Assembly (NCBI GenBank): GCA_935421135.1
Contig: OW285197.1
Span: 3,901,350-3,965,349 of the forward strand
From: Bugulina stolonifera
Taxonomy: Eukaryota; Bryozoa; Gymnolaemata; Cheilostomatida; Bugulidae
Reading direction: 5' to 3'
Length of the DNA: 64,000 nt
The notes below the pieces were generated by a model. It was not told the DNA's origin, did not search any database, and was given only the letters and a program-made list of their open reading frames with translations. The position numbers and the translations under genes were made by a program. Below are positions 46,934-58,900 of this stretch, piece after piece (the stretch's first letter is position 1; every line of letters starts with the position of its first letter).

Positions 46934-49900
46934 TATACATGGGTGGTGCTGGGTATATATACTCACTGAAAGGTAAGAAACCAATACATGTACATGTACA
47001 TTGCTGGTGAAGTAGTACACATTTATGTTTCAATGACTCTTTGTGAACATCTAGGAACCAGGTTCTACAGTGTGAAAGTAGTCTATCCCCGATCGGGCTA
47101 TGAACCCAGTACTTTTACTTTGGACGGAGAAGAGCCGTGACTATGAACTAGTCAATCCTTTGTGGTCACCTACAAATATTTCAATCTCACTGAAATGTAC
47201 GGGATACAGTCTATGTAGGACAAGGTTCTTAACCATTTGAAGTGCTCCCCTTTATTTGTTGTTACACTTGAAGTGCTCATATCCTAGCAGTATGTGTGTT
47301 AGTTTAGATAAATGTATAAAAATGGATTCTAGTCATAGAAACACCATTTTTGTGCCCAAATCATATATATATCATAGAAAGATAAAAGACAGCTCTATAA
47401 AATGCTTTTTATTTTATCAAGCTACACAGCACAGTAATGGAGATATGACTGATAGATATCAAAGTTTTAGTCTGATTTAGAGTTTTCATGGCATATCAAT
47501 GTACAAAATATAATCTAGTCATATAGGTCTAGTAGTTGTAAAACAGCCCCAAATTCTCTTTCTTTCTACATACATCATCATCCACTTCATTGTCACACAC
47601 ATCCTCAGTACTAAAATGTAGCCCAAGTCAGTCCAATATAATTCAGTTGAGTCCGCCATTATTAATCTCAATCATCAAAATATGATTGAGTTTATTTTGC
47701 TTGAGAACTCAAATCTTTTACATTACACAATGCTATATTATGCTTGCAAATGGTTGTTTCAACACTTATTTGACATAATAGGTGAGAAATAGTTTGAATA
47801 TGGTTGGTGAAACCTTGCTAATATTGTTTAGTCAGGCGCCTTGTATGAAAGCCTCTATAGAGGCCTGAGCACTTCTGGCTGCTAGAGAGTAGGCCTCTGT
47901 AGAGGCCTGAGCACCACAAATGGTTAACCATTCACCAAATCACTACCTTTACACTGTAGCTGTTTAGCTGGAATGACACACTGGCTAATTATTATATGTT
48001 TTATAAGTGTTTTAAAGAAAATGAGCAGGTAAAACAGGGACATTATTGTAAATGTGAACAAGAGGTTCCTCAAATTATTTGTAATCGATCGAAGATATCT
48101 GCTTTAGATAACATACAAATTCACTGTACATTTCAATGCATTAACCAAATAATATCTGGATGCTCTTCATTGTCCATGTGCATACCTACATTATTCTATA
48201 GCACCTCACTGGTATCTTCGTTACAGTGTAGCTCAGTAAGTATTTTGTAAGCATGATTTTTTTATAAAATTATGTGTCTTTAGAAATCTGATGCACACAT
48301 AGATGAAATCGTCTGTTATAATATATATCTTATAATTATATTTCACCAAGAGTTCCCCCATCATATGCCTGCTAGATTTTCAAAATAGCAGATGAATCGT
48401 GGTAGCTTTTCAATTGACAAGAAAGTTTCCAAGGAACAAAATTAAGCTTGAGCACGTGGTTCACGTTTATTATAGACCAGCGCATACTGTGACTGTTTCA
48501 GTTACTCGCATAGACCATTGCACTACTGATGGAAAATGAGTGAGCAGAAATAGTTCCACAATCAAACATTCATATCGAGAGAACCATCCATTGACTCCAG
48601 GAGTGTACAGATTTTCTACAATACTGAACCAATCTGACTGTTTCTGAGACTTGGAAATATCCAATGTCAGTCAAAGCCTGTAAGTCAATTTAGTTCTGGG
48701 ATGTGCGATGATGTGCCATACTTTTGCAGAAATTGCGGTCATTCTTTTATTATTTTACACAATCACTGCAGCTCGTTTTCCAACAATTATTCAGTGGAGG
48801 AACTTTGCCCTGTTCTTATTATTTGCAATGTAATTTATCGAAGTCGTTTTCATACAAATTTAGGAGAAAGGGCTAGTATTATGTAAGAAAATTAAATATT
48901 AAATGGTTTTGTCATTGCACTGGAGCAACTTTCAACAGAAAATAAAAAATATGCGCATCATAAGATATTACATGCGCACACTCGATAAATAGCAATGTGC
49001 AGCATAAAAAACCAACCAGTACAATTTTCCTCCAACTAAATGTTACATGTGTGTGGCTGAAATTCCAAAATAAATTTTTGTCTTCATTTGATTTTGCTTT
49101 CTTTTAGGACTTTTGTAAGCTTTTGCGACTAAATCCTTTGTCAATAAAAAAGCGAACAAACAAGCGTCAATATGTTTCACAACCACTATGAACATTGTTC
49201 AAAATTCCAAAAATTATACAAATCAACTGAAGTACATGTGTTATCGTGTACCGTTAAATCAGCAATCAAACTAATTCATACATCAAAGGAGTTTGTATTG
49301 GGCTGAAACTGTTTTCAAATAACTGTTACATAGTATCAACCCTCACAGGAAGAAGGTGGCCAGGTGTGATATCGAAGACAGAGTTGATATTCCTGATGGA
49401 AATTATACAACAGACATAACCTTGACTGATAATGTGACAGTACCAGCTTCTGCAGGAACATATTATGTGTTTCTGGAACACAGTGGTTCAATATGTGAGA
49501 GGAAGATCGTAGTGGAAGGAAACTACATGTATACAGGTACTAACTTTATTTGTTTTATTGTTATTATCAATGGTAATATATGCGAAAATCACAGCATAGT
49601 AAGTAACATACATAGCTGCTCACCCTTACTGAGAAATGTGCACTAATACTTTTTGCTTCAGCGAATGTTTTGTATTAAATGAATCTTCTGTCTTAGATAG
49701 AGATATTTGACTCACTTTTGCAGCCCGTTGGTCACTTGCTACTGGGAGTAAGATAATCAATTACTATAATTAATTGTTTGACTAGGATAAATGCTGCATC
49801 TGACTTCTAGATAGAACAGCTTGAGCATAAAATATACACAAACTGTTTACGGCAGCTAATGGACTGTTTAGGTTTGGTTGTTATTTAGTATTTTGTATAT

Positions 49901-50467
49901 AACTACAACGTACATCCAGTAGACTGATATTTACTATTCTGCATATAGCAGTTAGGCAAAATATCTGTGTAGATTGTTAACCTTAATTAGCCTACGTAAA
50001 ATTACTGAGTATTCTTACACGCTTGTAAGAGTGTGGTAACTCCATTTGGTTCCTGTTGCAAGTATATGCAGCTCTATTTTAAATCAACCTGGTTCTCTAG
50101 TGTATCACTACTAAAAACATTATCTAACATACATTTACATGACATGTTACACTTAAGTCTAATTTTCTAGTCTCTATTTCTCACCAGGCGACAACGGAAG
50201 AGTCACGTAAATATATCTAGAAATGTTATAATATATTTACATTTAAATACATGCAACATGCTTGTATGACAATACTGCTGTTTAGCTGCTTTGCATATTT
50301 CATGGTTTTATTGTTGTAATTCAATTTCATTTTTCAAGCGACTGCATTAAGCACTCCACACACCCTTTGAATGTTTCATTACTATGATATAATTATAACA
50401 CATACTATATATTACTCGAAAATACCGTGCAATCTCCCTAAGAATTTATCATTGTGAATAAGCTACA

Positions 50468-50755
50468 ATGTATTACCTGACACATTTAGGCAAATTCGAA
50501 CCTTGGACAGCTCACACTAGATTAATATCAATACGGAGCAACAGTAAATTACTTTATTCATTTGTAGACATTTTCTTGTCACCTCAGTTAGGCGTGCCTG
50601 TTAATAATATTCATGGAAAACAAGGGGATTTCCCTTCAGAGCAAGCATTATGCATACCTAAACACTCAAAAGACATTTCATCATTAAAGGCTCATGTGAA
50701 CCATTACAATATCTGCCCACAGAGGTTTATGAGATTAGAATGCTTGACTGTTTGA
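50468..50755 (+). CDS. Unassigned 95-codon open frame
   Basis: The frame runs from ATG 50468 to TGA within an intron of paralogue 2. Its composition looks protein-like (KLLYSFVDIFLSPQLGVPVN ... HGKQGDFPSEQA). I do not recognise a family; a relic of an unrelated transposon gene is the likeliest explanation. No splice signals tie it to the receptor pseudogene. Confidence 0.3.
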   Translation: MYYLTHLGKFEPWTAHTRLISIRSNSKLLYSFVDIFLSPQLGVPVNNIHGKQGDFPSEQALCIPKHSKDISSLKAHVNHYNICPQRFMRLECLTV

Positions 50756-51079
50756 GTTTTAGGAATGTTGATGACTGGTTTCATTTCACACATAAACAAT
50801 GTATGTATTAATTTAGCACACATACATGGTGCTTATATGATTCAAACCTACTGTAACAGTGATTGAGTAGTTTGAGTAGTTTTAGTAGTTTTGTACACGT
50901 GTGTGCGTAATAGTGCGTTAGATGCAATATGCAAAACAAGTCTTTATTATCTCAAAGGATTAGTTGTGACCAGAGAATGAAATAATTGGAAGTTACAAAA
51001 TTAATAACGCCCATTGTATCTAAAGTAAAGCTACATGTAGTTTAGAATACATGAAGTTATACATCATGAATTGTACATT

Positions 51080-51930
51080 TCATATAACTAAAGACGAAGC
51101 GGTCTACGGTTTACGGTCTACGGTTTACGGTCTACGGTTTATGGTCTACGGTTTACGGTCTACGGTTTACGGTCTACGGTTTGCGGTCTACGATTTACGG
51201 TTTATGGTTTACGGTCTACGGTTTACGGTTTACAGTCTGCGGTCTGCCATCCTCCAATCAGATTTGCAGTCGAAAATTGGGACGATTCATATATATTGCA
51301 ATACTGCCGGTCAGGATCTCGGCTCCGGGTGGCGCTAGAACCTTGGGACCGGGTCCCCAGGCATCGCTGCCGGAGTGGGTCTTTAACCTTAGGCCCTCGG
51401 ACCCAACCTAGGGTGAGGTGGGTGCTCGACCCACAGCACCAACAGAACAAGTGTTGGAACTCGGGCTATGCCGACTGAGGAGATCCTCCTGGACCGGTGA
51501 TTTATATATATTACAATGCTGCCGGTGCGGATCTCGGTTCCGGGTGGTGCTAGAACCTTGGGACCGGGTCCCCAGGCATCGCTGCCGCGGACGGGCCGTA
51601 GCCTTAGGCCCTCAGCTCTGACCAATGGCGGGATGAGTACCCGACCCACCCCACCCGACACATTGATGTTGGAACTCGAGCTACAGACTTAGAGTTGTCT
51701 TTTTAATGCAAGGGAGCACAACCCCTAATGGAGTCATTGCAATACGCCTGCGCCACCAGAGGTCATGCACATGCACGACCACAGTATATTAATACAAGCC
51801 ATCATTACACGCGAGCAAAGCGAGCAACTAATGCAGTGAGCCTTGCGTCGCAGACCAAGCACGAAATGCTTGTGTATTCTAAAAACGAGGTGCGGTACTA
51901 AGTGCAACGACTGCATATAAACCTTGTTGA
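51080..51930 (-). mobile_element. GC-rich composite repeat, copy 3
   Basis: Read on the minus strand it has the same order as copy 2: a head at about 51930-51670 (with GCTCGCTTTGCTCGCGTG), two tandem GC-rich units (about 51660-51240) and an expanded tail of alternating CCGTAGACCGTAAA at about 51240-51100, ending TTTAGTTATA. The plus-strand frames YGLRSTVYGL and similar are translations of this tail repeat, not genes. Intronic in paralogue 2. Confidence 0.8.
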
Positions 51931-53474
51931 CAAAACATGGTAATTAGTAATCACAAGCATATGGCAAAATATTTCTAACAAACTCCTATATATTCTGTTG
52001 TCTGCTGCCGACATCAGCTGGTTAATAGCGACACTGGATTAGCTGGTGAATATGGGATGATTATAAATACGGTGACAATCCCATCAAAGCTTCAGTACAT
52101 CAGGCTATCAGGTTTATCAGATAATGGTAATACACATAAAATTTTGAGTACTTAATTCTCAATATTTCAAGCTCTAATTTTAGTGTCTTACTTGAATATT
52201 GAATTTTGACGATGGTAATTATTTTTTCTTACGGCATGCGACATACTTAAACCTTTTGCAAGTATTGTCACTGACTTATGTGATAGAAGTATAATTGTTG
52301 CAACATACATTTACAGCAAAAATCTATATTAATTACTCTACAGGATTTAGCAACTGTACTGGTTCCTATGAGACTACTTTTAATATCCAGACACAGCTTA
52401 AGTATTCAGGCGTTGCGTTGCGCTGAAGGGGAATCCCCTTGCTACCCATAAATATTACCAGGCCTGCCTAACCTAGGTTTCAGCTAGTGTTATAGTATTG
52501 TATAAAACAAATTATTGTTGCTGCAGATTACTATATAAAGCCTGCACATGTAATATTCAAATACGCCTAATGTATTGCAACAATAAAAACAAAAAAGTGT
52601 GATATACATGTAAATGCACATGTGTAGGTGGTTTTCTGTTATTGACCAACAAATTATACATGTTTTGTAACTGTTGTGCAGCATTACGCTGTAGTATGTT
52701 ATAGCAAGCCATTTTATAATCATACTGCACGCATAATGCTTGTGTTTACGTAGGTCGCTCAGAACCAACACCTTCAGGTACAGATGAGAATGAAGAAGAA
52801 TTGGAGCATATTGAAACAGTTAACGGTAATTTCAAAATAACAATAATACACAGTGGTACATCGTGCTGGTATAATAATGTCCACGTGTGTATACGTATAT
52901 GATTAAGCGTAATTATCTTCTCCAGTGATGATGTTTTAAGAACAGTGTGCAATATTTTGTTCTGTAGCCCAGCATTTGTTACCAATTGGAGCTAGTATTG
53001 GGTGCACTGTACTGGTGGTTGCCGTTATTGTTACAGCGTTTGTGTACAGACAGTTCAGGCAACAGAAAAAAACAGAGAAGAGCTGTGGCCCCAATAATAG
53101 AGCGGCACAGGTCAGTGCTTCATATCAGCGACTGTGTGTCCAGTTCAATGTAATTTTCATGTCTGACATGATGTACGGTATATACATGTAATGTTATTTC
53201 TTTATCTAACAAATATGAACATATAGTTACATGTAGGTACATTGTAAGATCCATAATTTTGGCATTTCATTCACTCTTGCAGGCCGCCACTGAGAGTCCA
53301 TGGACGTCCATCACGAGTAAGCACCAATTTATCACAAAGAATGAGACAGAGAGAACGAGGGTCAAGGAAATCATTCCAATTGCAAAGCTCAAGACGAGCT
53401 CCAAGACGAGCCCCAAGATCAGCGTCAAGACGTTAAGATTCTGGTTTACAGGGCTCCATGAATACATGGAATAA

Positions 53475-54326
53475 TTCGGATATCTAACTTGTTTCAGACG
53501 AGCTATGCGATACAAGTTATGTCAACTAATAACAACTAATGTCAAATACTAATCATAGCTTGAATAATGATGACAACACCGATTCAGATCGGTTTTTTTT
53601 ATGACCTACCTGCATTACCTAATGCAGCAGTATTAATAATAACAGTCATGTAACATTGCAATTATGCGTAAAAAAGAAAAAAGTTCAAAAACAGTGAAAG
53701 CATTTATTAGGGGCCTTTACTAAAAATAATCTAAATTTTATCGATTCTAGAACTATCTGTCTACATGAAAATGGTTTATATCTAATTTAGGGGAGACAAA
53801 TCGCAATTATAATTCAAACCCAGTAAGGAATACAATCTTGAACTGGAAATAATTGGAGACAGTCGGTTAAAGTTTTACTCTTTTGTCTCTACCACTTTTG
53901 AAACAAATGACATTTTTGTCTGATTGTTTCTATTATTAGATCTAAACACTCCCTGCCCTTGATCCATATTATTATAATGTTCCTAATATTACATTATATG
54001 TACTTGGTATTCTACTACAGTAGTATGATGGCCGTCACACATGTAACTACATGTAGTGCACATAGTATTGAGGTGGCTTACGAACACAACAAACCATGAC
54101 CAGTTATTTGCTAACAGGGCAGCTCATGGCTACGCAAGAAGTAAAGGTTTTGCACTGGTTTATTAGATTTTAATAAAGCGGGTTGCGATGCGTATACATT
54201 ATGGTTTAATTTTAGTGCTTTTAGCTGACCTACTGTACGATGCATGCAGCACCTGCGAAAGTTGCAGTTTGTATTATAGTAAACTATTGAATGTTAGGGG
54301 TTTGGTCATTTTCTATATATTGTATA
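53475..54326. other. 3' flank of paralogue 2
   Basis: Nothing beyond a possible AATAAA at about 54172 is recognised. Confidence 0.35.
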
Positions 54327-54553
54327 ATGAAATTTATCTTTGAGCAGTCAAATACTTGTTTCAATTCCATGAAAATACCAGTCCCTGACTGGGGTTTGAA
54401 CCCAGGGCCTCTACGGCACCTAATCGGCACCTAATCGCCTAGCACAGTGAACAGAACATGCTACCACTACACCAGCTAAGCAACCTAAAAAGGAAGCTTC
54501 ACGGGTGAGCAGTAGATATGAAACAAGTCTCTGACTGCTCAAAAATAAATTCT
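54327..54553 (-). mobile_element. TIR-flanked tRNA-like element
   Basis: Inverted arms of about 35 bp (54328-54362 with TTTGAGCAGTCAAATACTTG, and 54518-54552, whose reverse reads TTTGAGCAGTCAGAGACTTG) enclose a minus-strand tRNA-like stretch. That stretch shows an A-box-like TAGCTGGTGTAGTGG (54479-54465) and a B-box-like GGGTTCAAACCCC (54403-54391). A short duplication (cacctaatcgg) sits between them. It could be a MITE that captured a tRNA-like SINE. Confidence 0.6.
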
Positions 54554-55154
54554 TTGCTAAAAATACATTATAAACTATTGAATATAGTACAAAATATGTA
54601 TAGAGCCTGTAGAAGATGCACAAGAAGTAGTCATCTACATTGTACATTGTACACATATGTACATGTAGAAGCTCTGCTACCTACAATGTATGGGTAAGTG
54701 TAGACTTTTGCACACCAATTATACTGCCTGTCACAATAGCAAAATGTACAGCTGTGTAGGGCAACCAAGTTTCACAATACTATATATACAGTGAAAGTAT
54801 TTTGCTGCAAAAAAATGCTAACTATGATCGCGGGATGCAATCAAAGGCATTGTTAAAATATCTGTTAACTGCAGAAATATTTTCGCCCATAATTACCTAT
54901 AGAAGCAGAACTAGTGGAAGAATTCCAGTATTAAAATAGTGTTGAAATGGTTCAAGTAGTAGCTCAATGTATGGTGATATGGAGCTTTGACTTGGTGGCA
55001 AGTATGATTATAGGTTCTATTCCGGGTACAGCAGTTTTAACTGATCATACTCTCATTAGGAAGAAGGACCGCAAAAATATTGTAAATGTTGTTTCCACTT
55101 TAGATTGAAATTCCAGGCTAGCATTTCCATTATATTTATGAGTGCACACAGTTC

Positions 55155-55487
55155 CTTATACAGAGGGTACAGATGGTACAGAGGGTACAGATGGTACAGA
55201 GGTTACAGAGGGCACAGATGGTGCAGAGGGTACAGAGGGTACAGAGGGTACAGAGGGTACAGGGGGTACAGAGGGTGCAGAGGGTACAGAAGGTGCAGAG
55301 AGTGCAGAGGGTGCAGATGGTACAGAGGTTACAGAGGGTACAGAGGGTACAAAGGGTGCAGATGGTACAGAGGGTACAGAGGTTTCAGAGGGTACAGAGG
55401 GTACAGAGGTTTCAGAGGTTACAGAGGGTACAGAGGGTACAGAGGGTACATAGGGTGTAGAGGGTACACAGGGTACACAGGGTACAT
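55155..55487. repeat. 9-bp minisatellite (GGTACAGAG)n
   Basis: About 36 copies of GGTACAGAG with variants (GATGG, GTTAC, TGCAG). The 9-bp period keeps all three plus frames and one minus frame open over more than 300 bp, so the predicted 95-138-residue repeats such as YRGYRGYRG or EGTEGTEGT are periodicity artefacts. It lies upstream of the second exon of paralogue 3, where its missing first exon is expected. Confidence 0.9.
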
Positions 55488-55907
55488 GAACGTTGAACAG
55501 AACCCAATCCATTGTTAATACCCAATAAATGTTGTTATCATAAATCAGTGATCCTAGCAAAGACTCAACCATCTGATGTACATGTAGGTGGACATCTTAG
55601 TGTACGTTTGTGTAATTTTGTCAGAAAAACTGTTCTAAATATCCGTATTACTCTCTAATCTAATGCAGTTAACCTAACAAAATTACGTGTACATGTACGT
55701 AGTTGCAATCTGCATATAAAAAATTTTCCCGAATATTGCGCACACAGAGGATTGAGGTTGGTTTACAGAAGTTGACCAGCATAATGCCAGTCCAACTACA
55801 CCATCTGAAGCCGAATTTATAACCAAGCAATATACTACCATGACATGCAACCAGCATATCATTGTACATGTACTTGTATATGCTAGTCCTCTTCCCCTTT
55901 TATTCAG

Positions 55908-58900
55908 ATATTGATCTTTGCACAGACCAGCTTATCTATGGTACAGCATGACAGAGAGCTGCAACCACCAATTGAAACTCGTCATACCAGGTACATGTGA
56001 CTAGTGTTTAGATTAATATCATAATATTTATATTTGTGGCGTACAGTGCAATTCTTTAAAGTGGTAGACATGGTTGAGCTGGATATTAGTATGGTTCGCT
56101 ATGCCACAGAGGGAAAACCTTTTTTCAAACGAAAACCTCCAGGTCATTGGCATTGTGATATCAACGCTAATTACTCTGTAAATCAAGTGAACACTGTTCA
56201 ATATGTTGTCAGCCTCTCACAATGCAACACAATAAAGGCTTTTGTCTCCCTTCAAGTTTCTCCAAGTTTTAATGATTCATGTACAGTAGTTGTACCACAC
56301 AGTGAAAAATATAATTATGCATTATAAAGTATCGACGGTGTTCTAATTGATTTTGGAAAGAGACTCTCCCAGCATTAGTTACATGCATCTAGATCAAAAT
56401 TTGTAATAGATTTTGCATTCAATGACAACTGTTAGTTGAGAGAAAAGCATTTTAACATTATCAATAAATACATGTAACTATTTTATATCTTTCAGAAACC
56501 TATATGGGGCAGTTGAATTGTATCTTCGAGTTTTCTCAGAAATAAAGGAGATGGAGATCTACCAAGCAGATCGCAGATACATACTATTTCTCGATGGTGA
56601 AGGGTTAAAATTAACAAATGCAACATGGATAGGCTCACTGTGGCGCATGACAATCACAAGCCATCAGGAGAGCCTGCAGGACTTGGGCATCGCTACACTT
56701 CCCCCTGATCACTTCCAACAATGGAACTCTAGTAATATATATTTTGCTTACAATAAAATTTACTGTCTATTAGTGTTGAAAACCTCACCTACAGTAAAAC
56801 TTATGAAGGGTATTGGCAAATGTGACCAAAAAGGAGCTGTTGATGGTGGCATGGATGATTTGAGATTTGGTGATATTAGGAGCTTATCGAATCAGCTAAA
56901 CAAACTCTATATTCTACAAACGGATAACGAATTGCGATACTTTGATTTTGATAGTCAACTTCTAGCAACTTTTCAAGACAAGCCAGCAGAAAGTATTGGA
57001 TATATAGGTTATGACACGTACATCATTTCGGAAAAAGCCAACTTTCTTGCAATGGACCAATCTAAATCTATGGTACACACTTTTGGATCTACAGCAACTT
57101 CTATGAGGATTTTTCACAGCTTAGTAATATCACTTGACCTGGGAAGTGATCTATCCTTTGTTGATAGTAACAATGGCTCTGGATTTGTATTATGCAACCT
57201 ACAGATGGCTCCAGATCTTAAGCAAATGGATTATTGCAAAACCTTCAAGGCAAAATCTTTGCTTTATCACAGCAATTTTCTATATATTGGGGGAGTGGGA
57301 GCAATATACATCATGCGAGGTGAGGATGCATACTGTGCTTGCAGTGCCATACTAATTTTAAACGATGCTACAATGTATATATATTTATTATACTGTATAA
57401 AAAAACTAATGTACATGTAGGTTCATTGCAAGACGTGAGTACACATAGCAGGCAGTCTAGGTGATTGCTGATAAATAATATTATTATTTTGAAACGTTCA
57501 ACATAGTTGTTCTCCGTATTTTTTCCCGGTCATTATTAGTTAGTCTTCAATACAAATTCTGAAAATGCCTGTTCTTCTTGGGAACAAGTTACCACGGCAT
57601 CAGCTGATGTGTGTTTCCACCTTATTGTTGTGCATTGTATACAAGGTACATGCATATACATGTAATGCTTTTTATCGTTACAGTAGAGGAGACAATGCAC
57701 TGTAAAGCACAAGACAAGTTCATTTCAGAAAGGAACCACACAATAAACGGCAACACTACAGAGATATTCCCACTATACGAGGGCATACATTTCTATTCCA
57801 CGAAATTTGACTCTAGCAAATGCATATGGTACATGTATATGTACTTTGAGTTAGGAAAAAACAATTTATCAAAGTAAGCATAATTGTACTATTATTTAAT
57901 GATATCCATTAATCTTCTGCTTGTAAAAACCTGGACATTAGTTGCATGTACATGTACATATACATACATGTAAATAGTTATGTACTGGGTATGTGATTAT
58001 GTTGCAACGCCTGAAGAATGAATCTATTATACTCATATCATGTAAAGTGTACATAATTATACTAAATATATAAACGTTTATGCCATGGTTTCCCATGCCA
58101 TGCTGTGAAATGTTGGATCTAATCAGGATATATTACAATAGGGTGGGACTGAGGTTAAGACAATGTGCATACATGGTATAACTACGTATAACTACGTTAA
58201 TTGTTGACATCGGCTTTACTTTAAAAGGTCATCTGATTTATCCTGTACATATGAAGAAAAAGTTTACACAAAAGATAACACAGGAACTATTTCATTGCTT
58301 AGCGGAGTGTCCATTACTCTCACCCAGGGAGCTCATGCCTTTATCAACATGCAGCCAAATTTATGTGAACAAAGAGTTATAGTCAGCAGCCCAGGTAGAT
58401 CAGCATTCTTTCTGCTTATAATTGTACCTGGTTTGGTTTTTCTCTCTAATACTATGGTCGCATACACTTTACTTTCCTGTATTTGACGTACCCAGTTGTG
58501 TTGTGTCTGGTTTTTACACCTTAGTTAGCGCATGGAAATCTGGCTCTGCATTAGCACTTACACATATTTGTGGGGTTTTCTTTTTGCACTTGTGCACAAT
58601 ATAATTTGCTGTATACAGATGTGAACCATCTATTGTGAATTTTTTACTTTACAGAAGCCTCAGACTACACCTTAAGTAAAACCTACATTGTATTACCTAT
58701 AATTTATTCTTCATGCTTTTAGAGTTCTATTGCTATTGTTGCTTTCACCCAACAATCAGTGTAGAACATCCGTATGATTATACCCGTAGGCCTACATCTA
58801 TGTACTTGTGGTGTTGTCATTGTGACTAACTGCTTAAAAAAGTCATGCTACTCCACTTGTATATGCATGTAATGTATTGTAATGTAACATTGTGAAAGTA

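Larger units (their letters stand above)
42237..53474 (+). pseudogene. NHL-propeller receptor-like gene, paralogue 2 (disrupted)
   Basis: Exon equivalents are 42237-42284, 43358-43430, 44311-45127 plus 46938-46972, 48502-48679, 49349-49536, 50188-50206, 52754-52825, 52968-53110, 53283-53474. Exon 3 is close to paralogue 1 in sequence. Lesions: an extra 4 bp in exon 3 giving TAA at 44576-44578; a 1806-bp transposon inserted in the same exon (45128-46933); TGA at 48537-48539 and 48645-48647, each where paralogue 1 has a Trp codon; and a 19-nt exon 6 that breaks phase. Exons 1 and 2 also disagree in phase unless an upstream donor is used. The transmembrane exon (LLPIGASIGCTVLVVAVIVT) and basic tail remain recognisable. 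Intron sequence is also shared (39120-39330 with 52370-52580), so the whole locus was duplicated. Expression of a shortened or exon-skipped form cannot be excluded. Confidence 0.85.

Noticed and set aside
51051..51478. Plus and minus frames with YGLRSTVYGL-type repeats
   Set aside because: They translate the CCGTAGACCGTAAA tail and GC-rich units of a composite repeat seen elsewhere in the window without such frames.
55105..55572. Several overlapping 95-138-codon frames, some collagen-like in look (YRGYRGYRG)
   Set aside because: They are the four open readings of a 9-bp minisatellite; a period divisible by three keeps frames open without selection.
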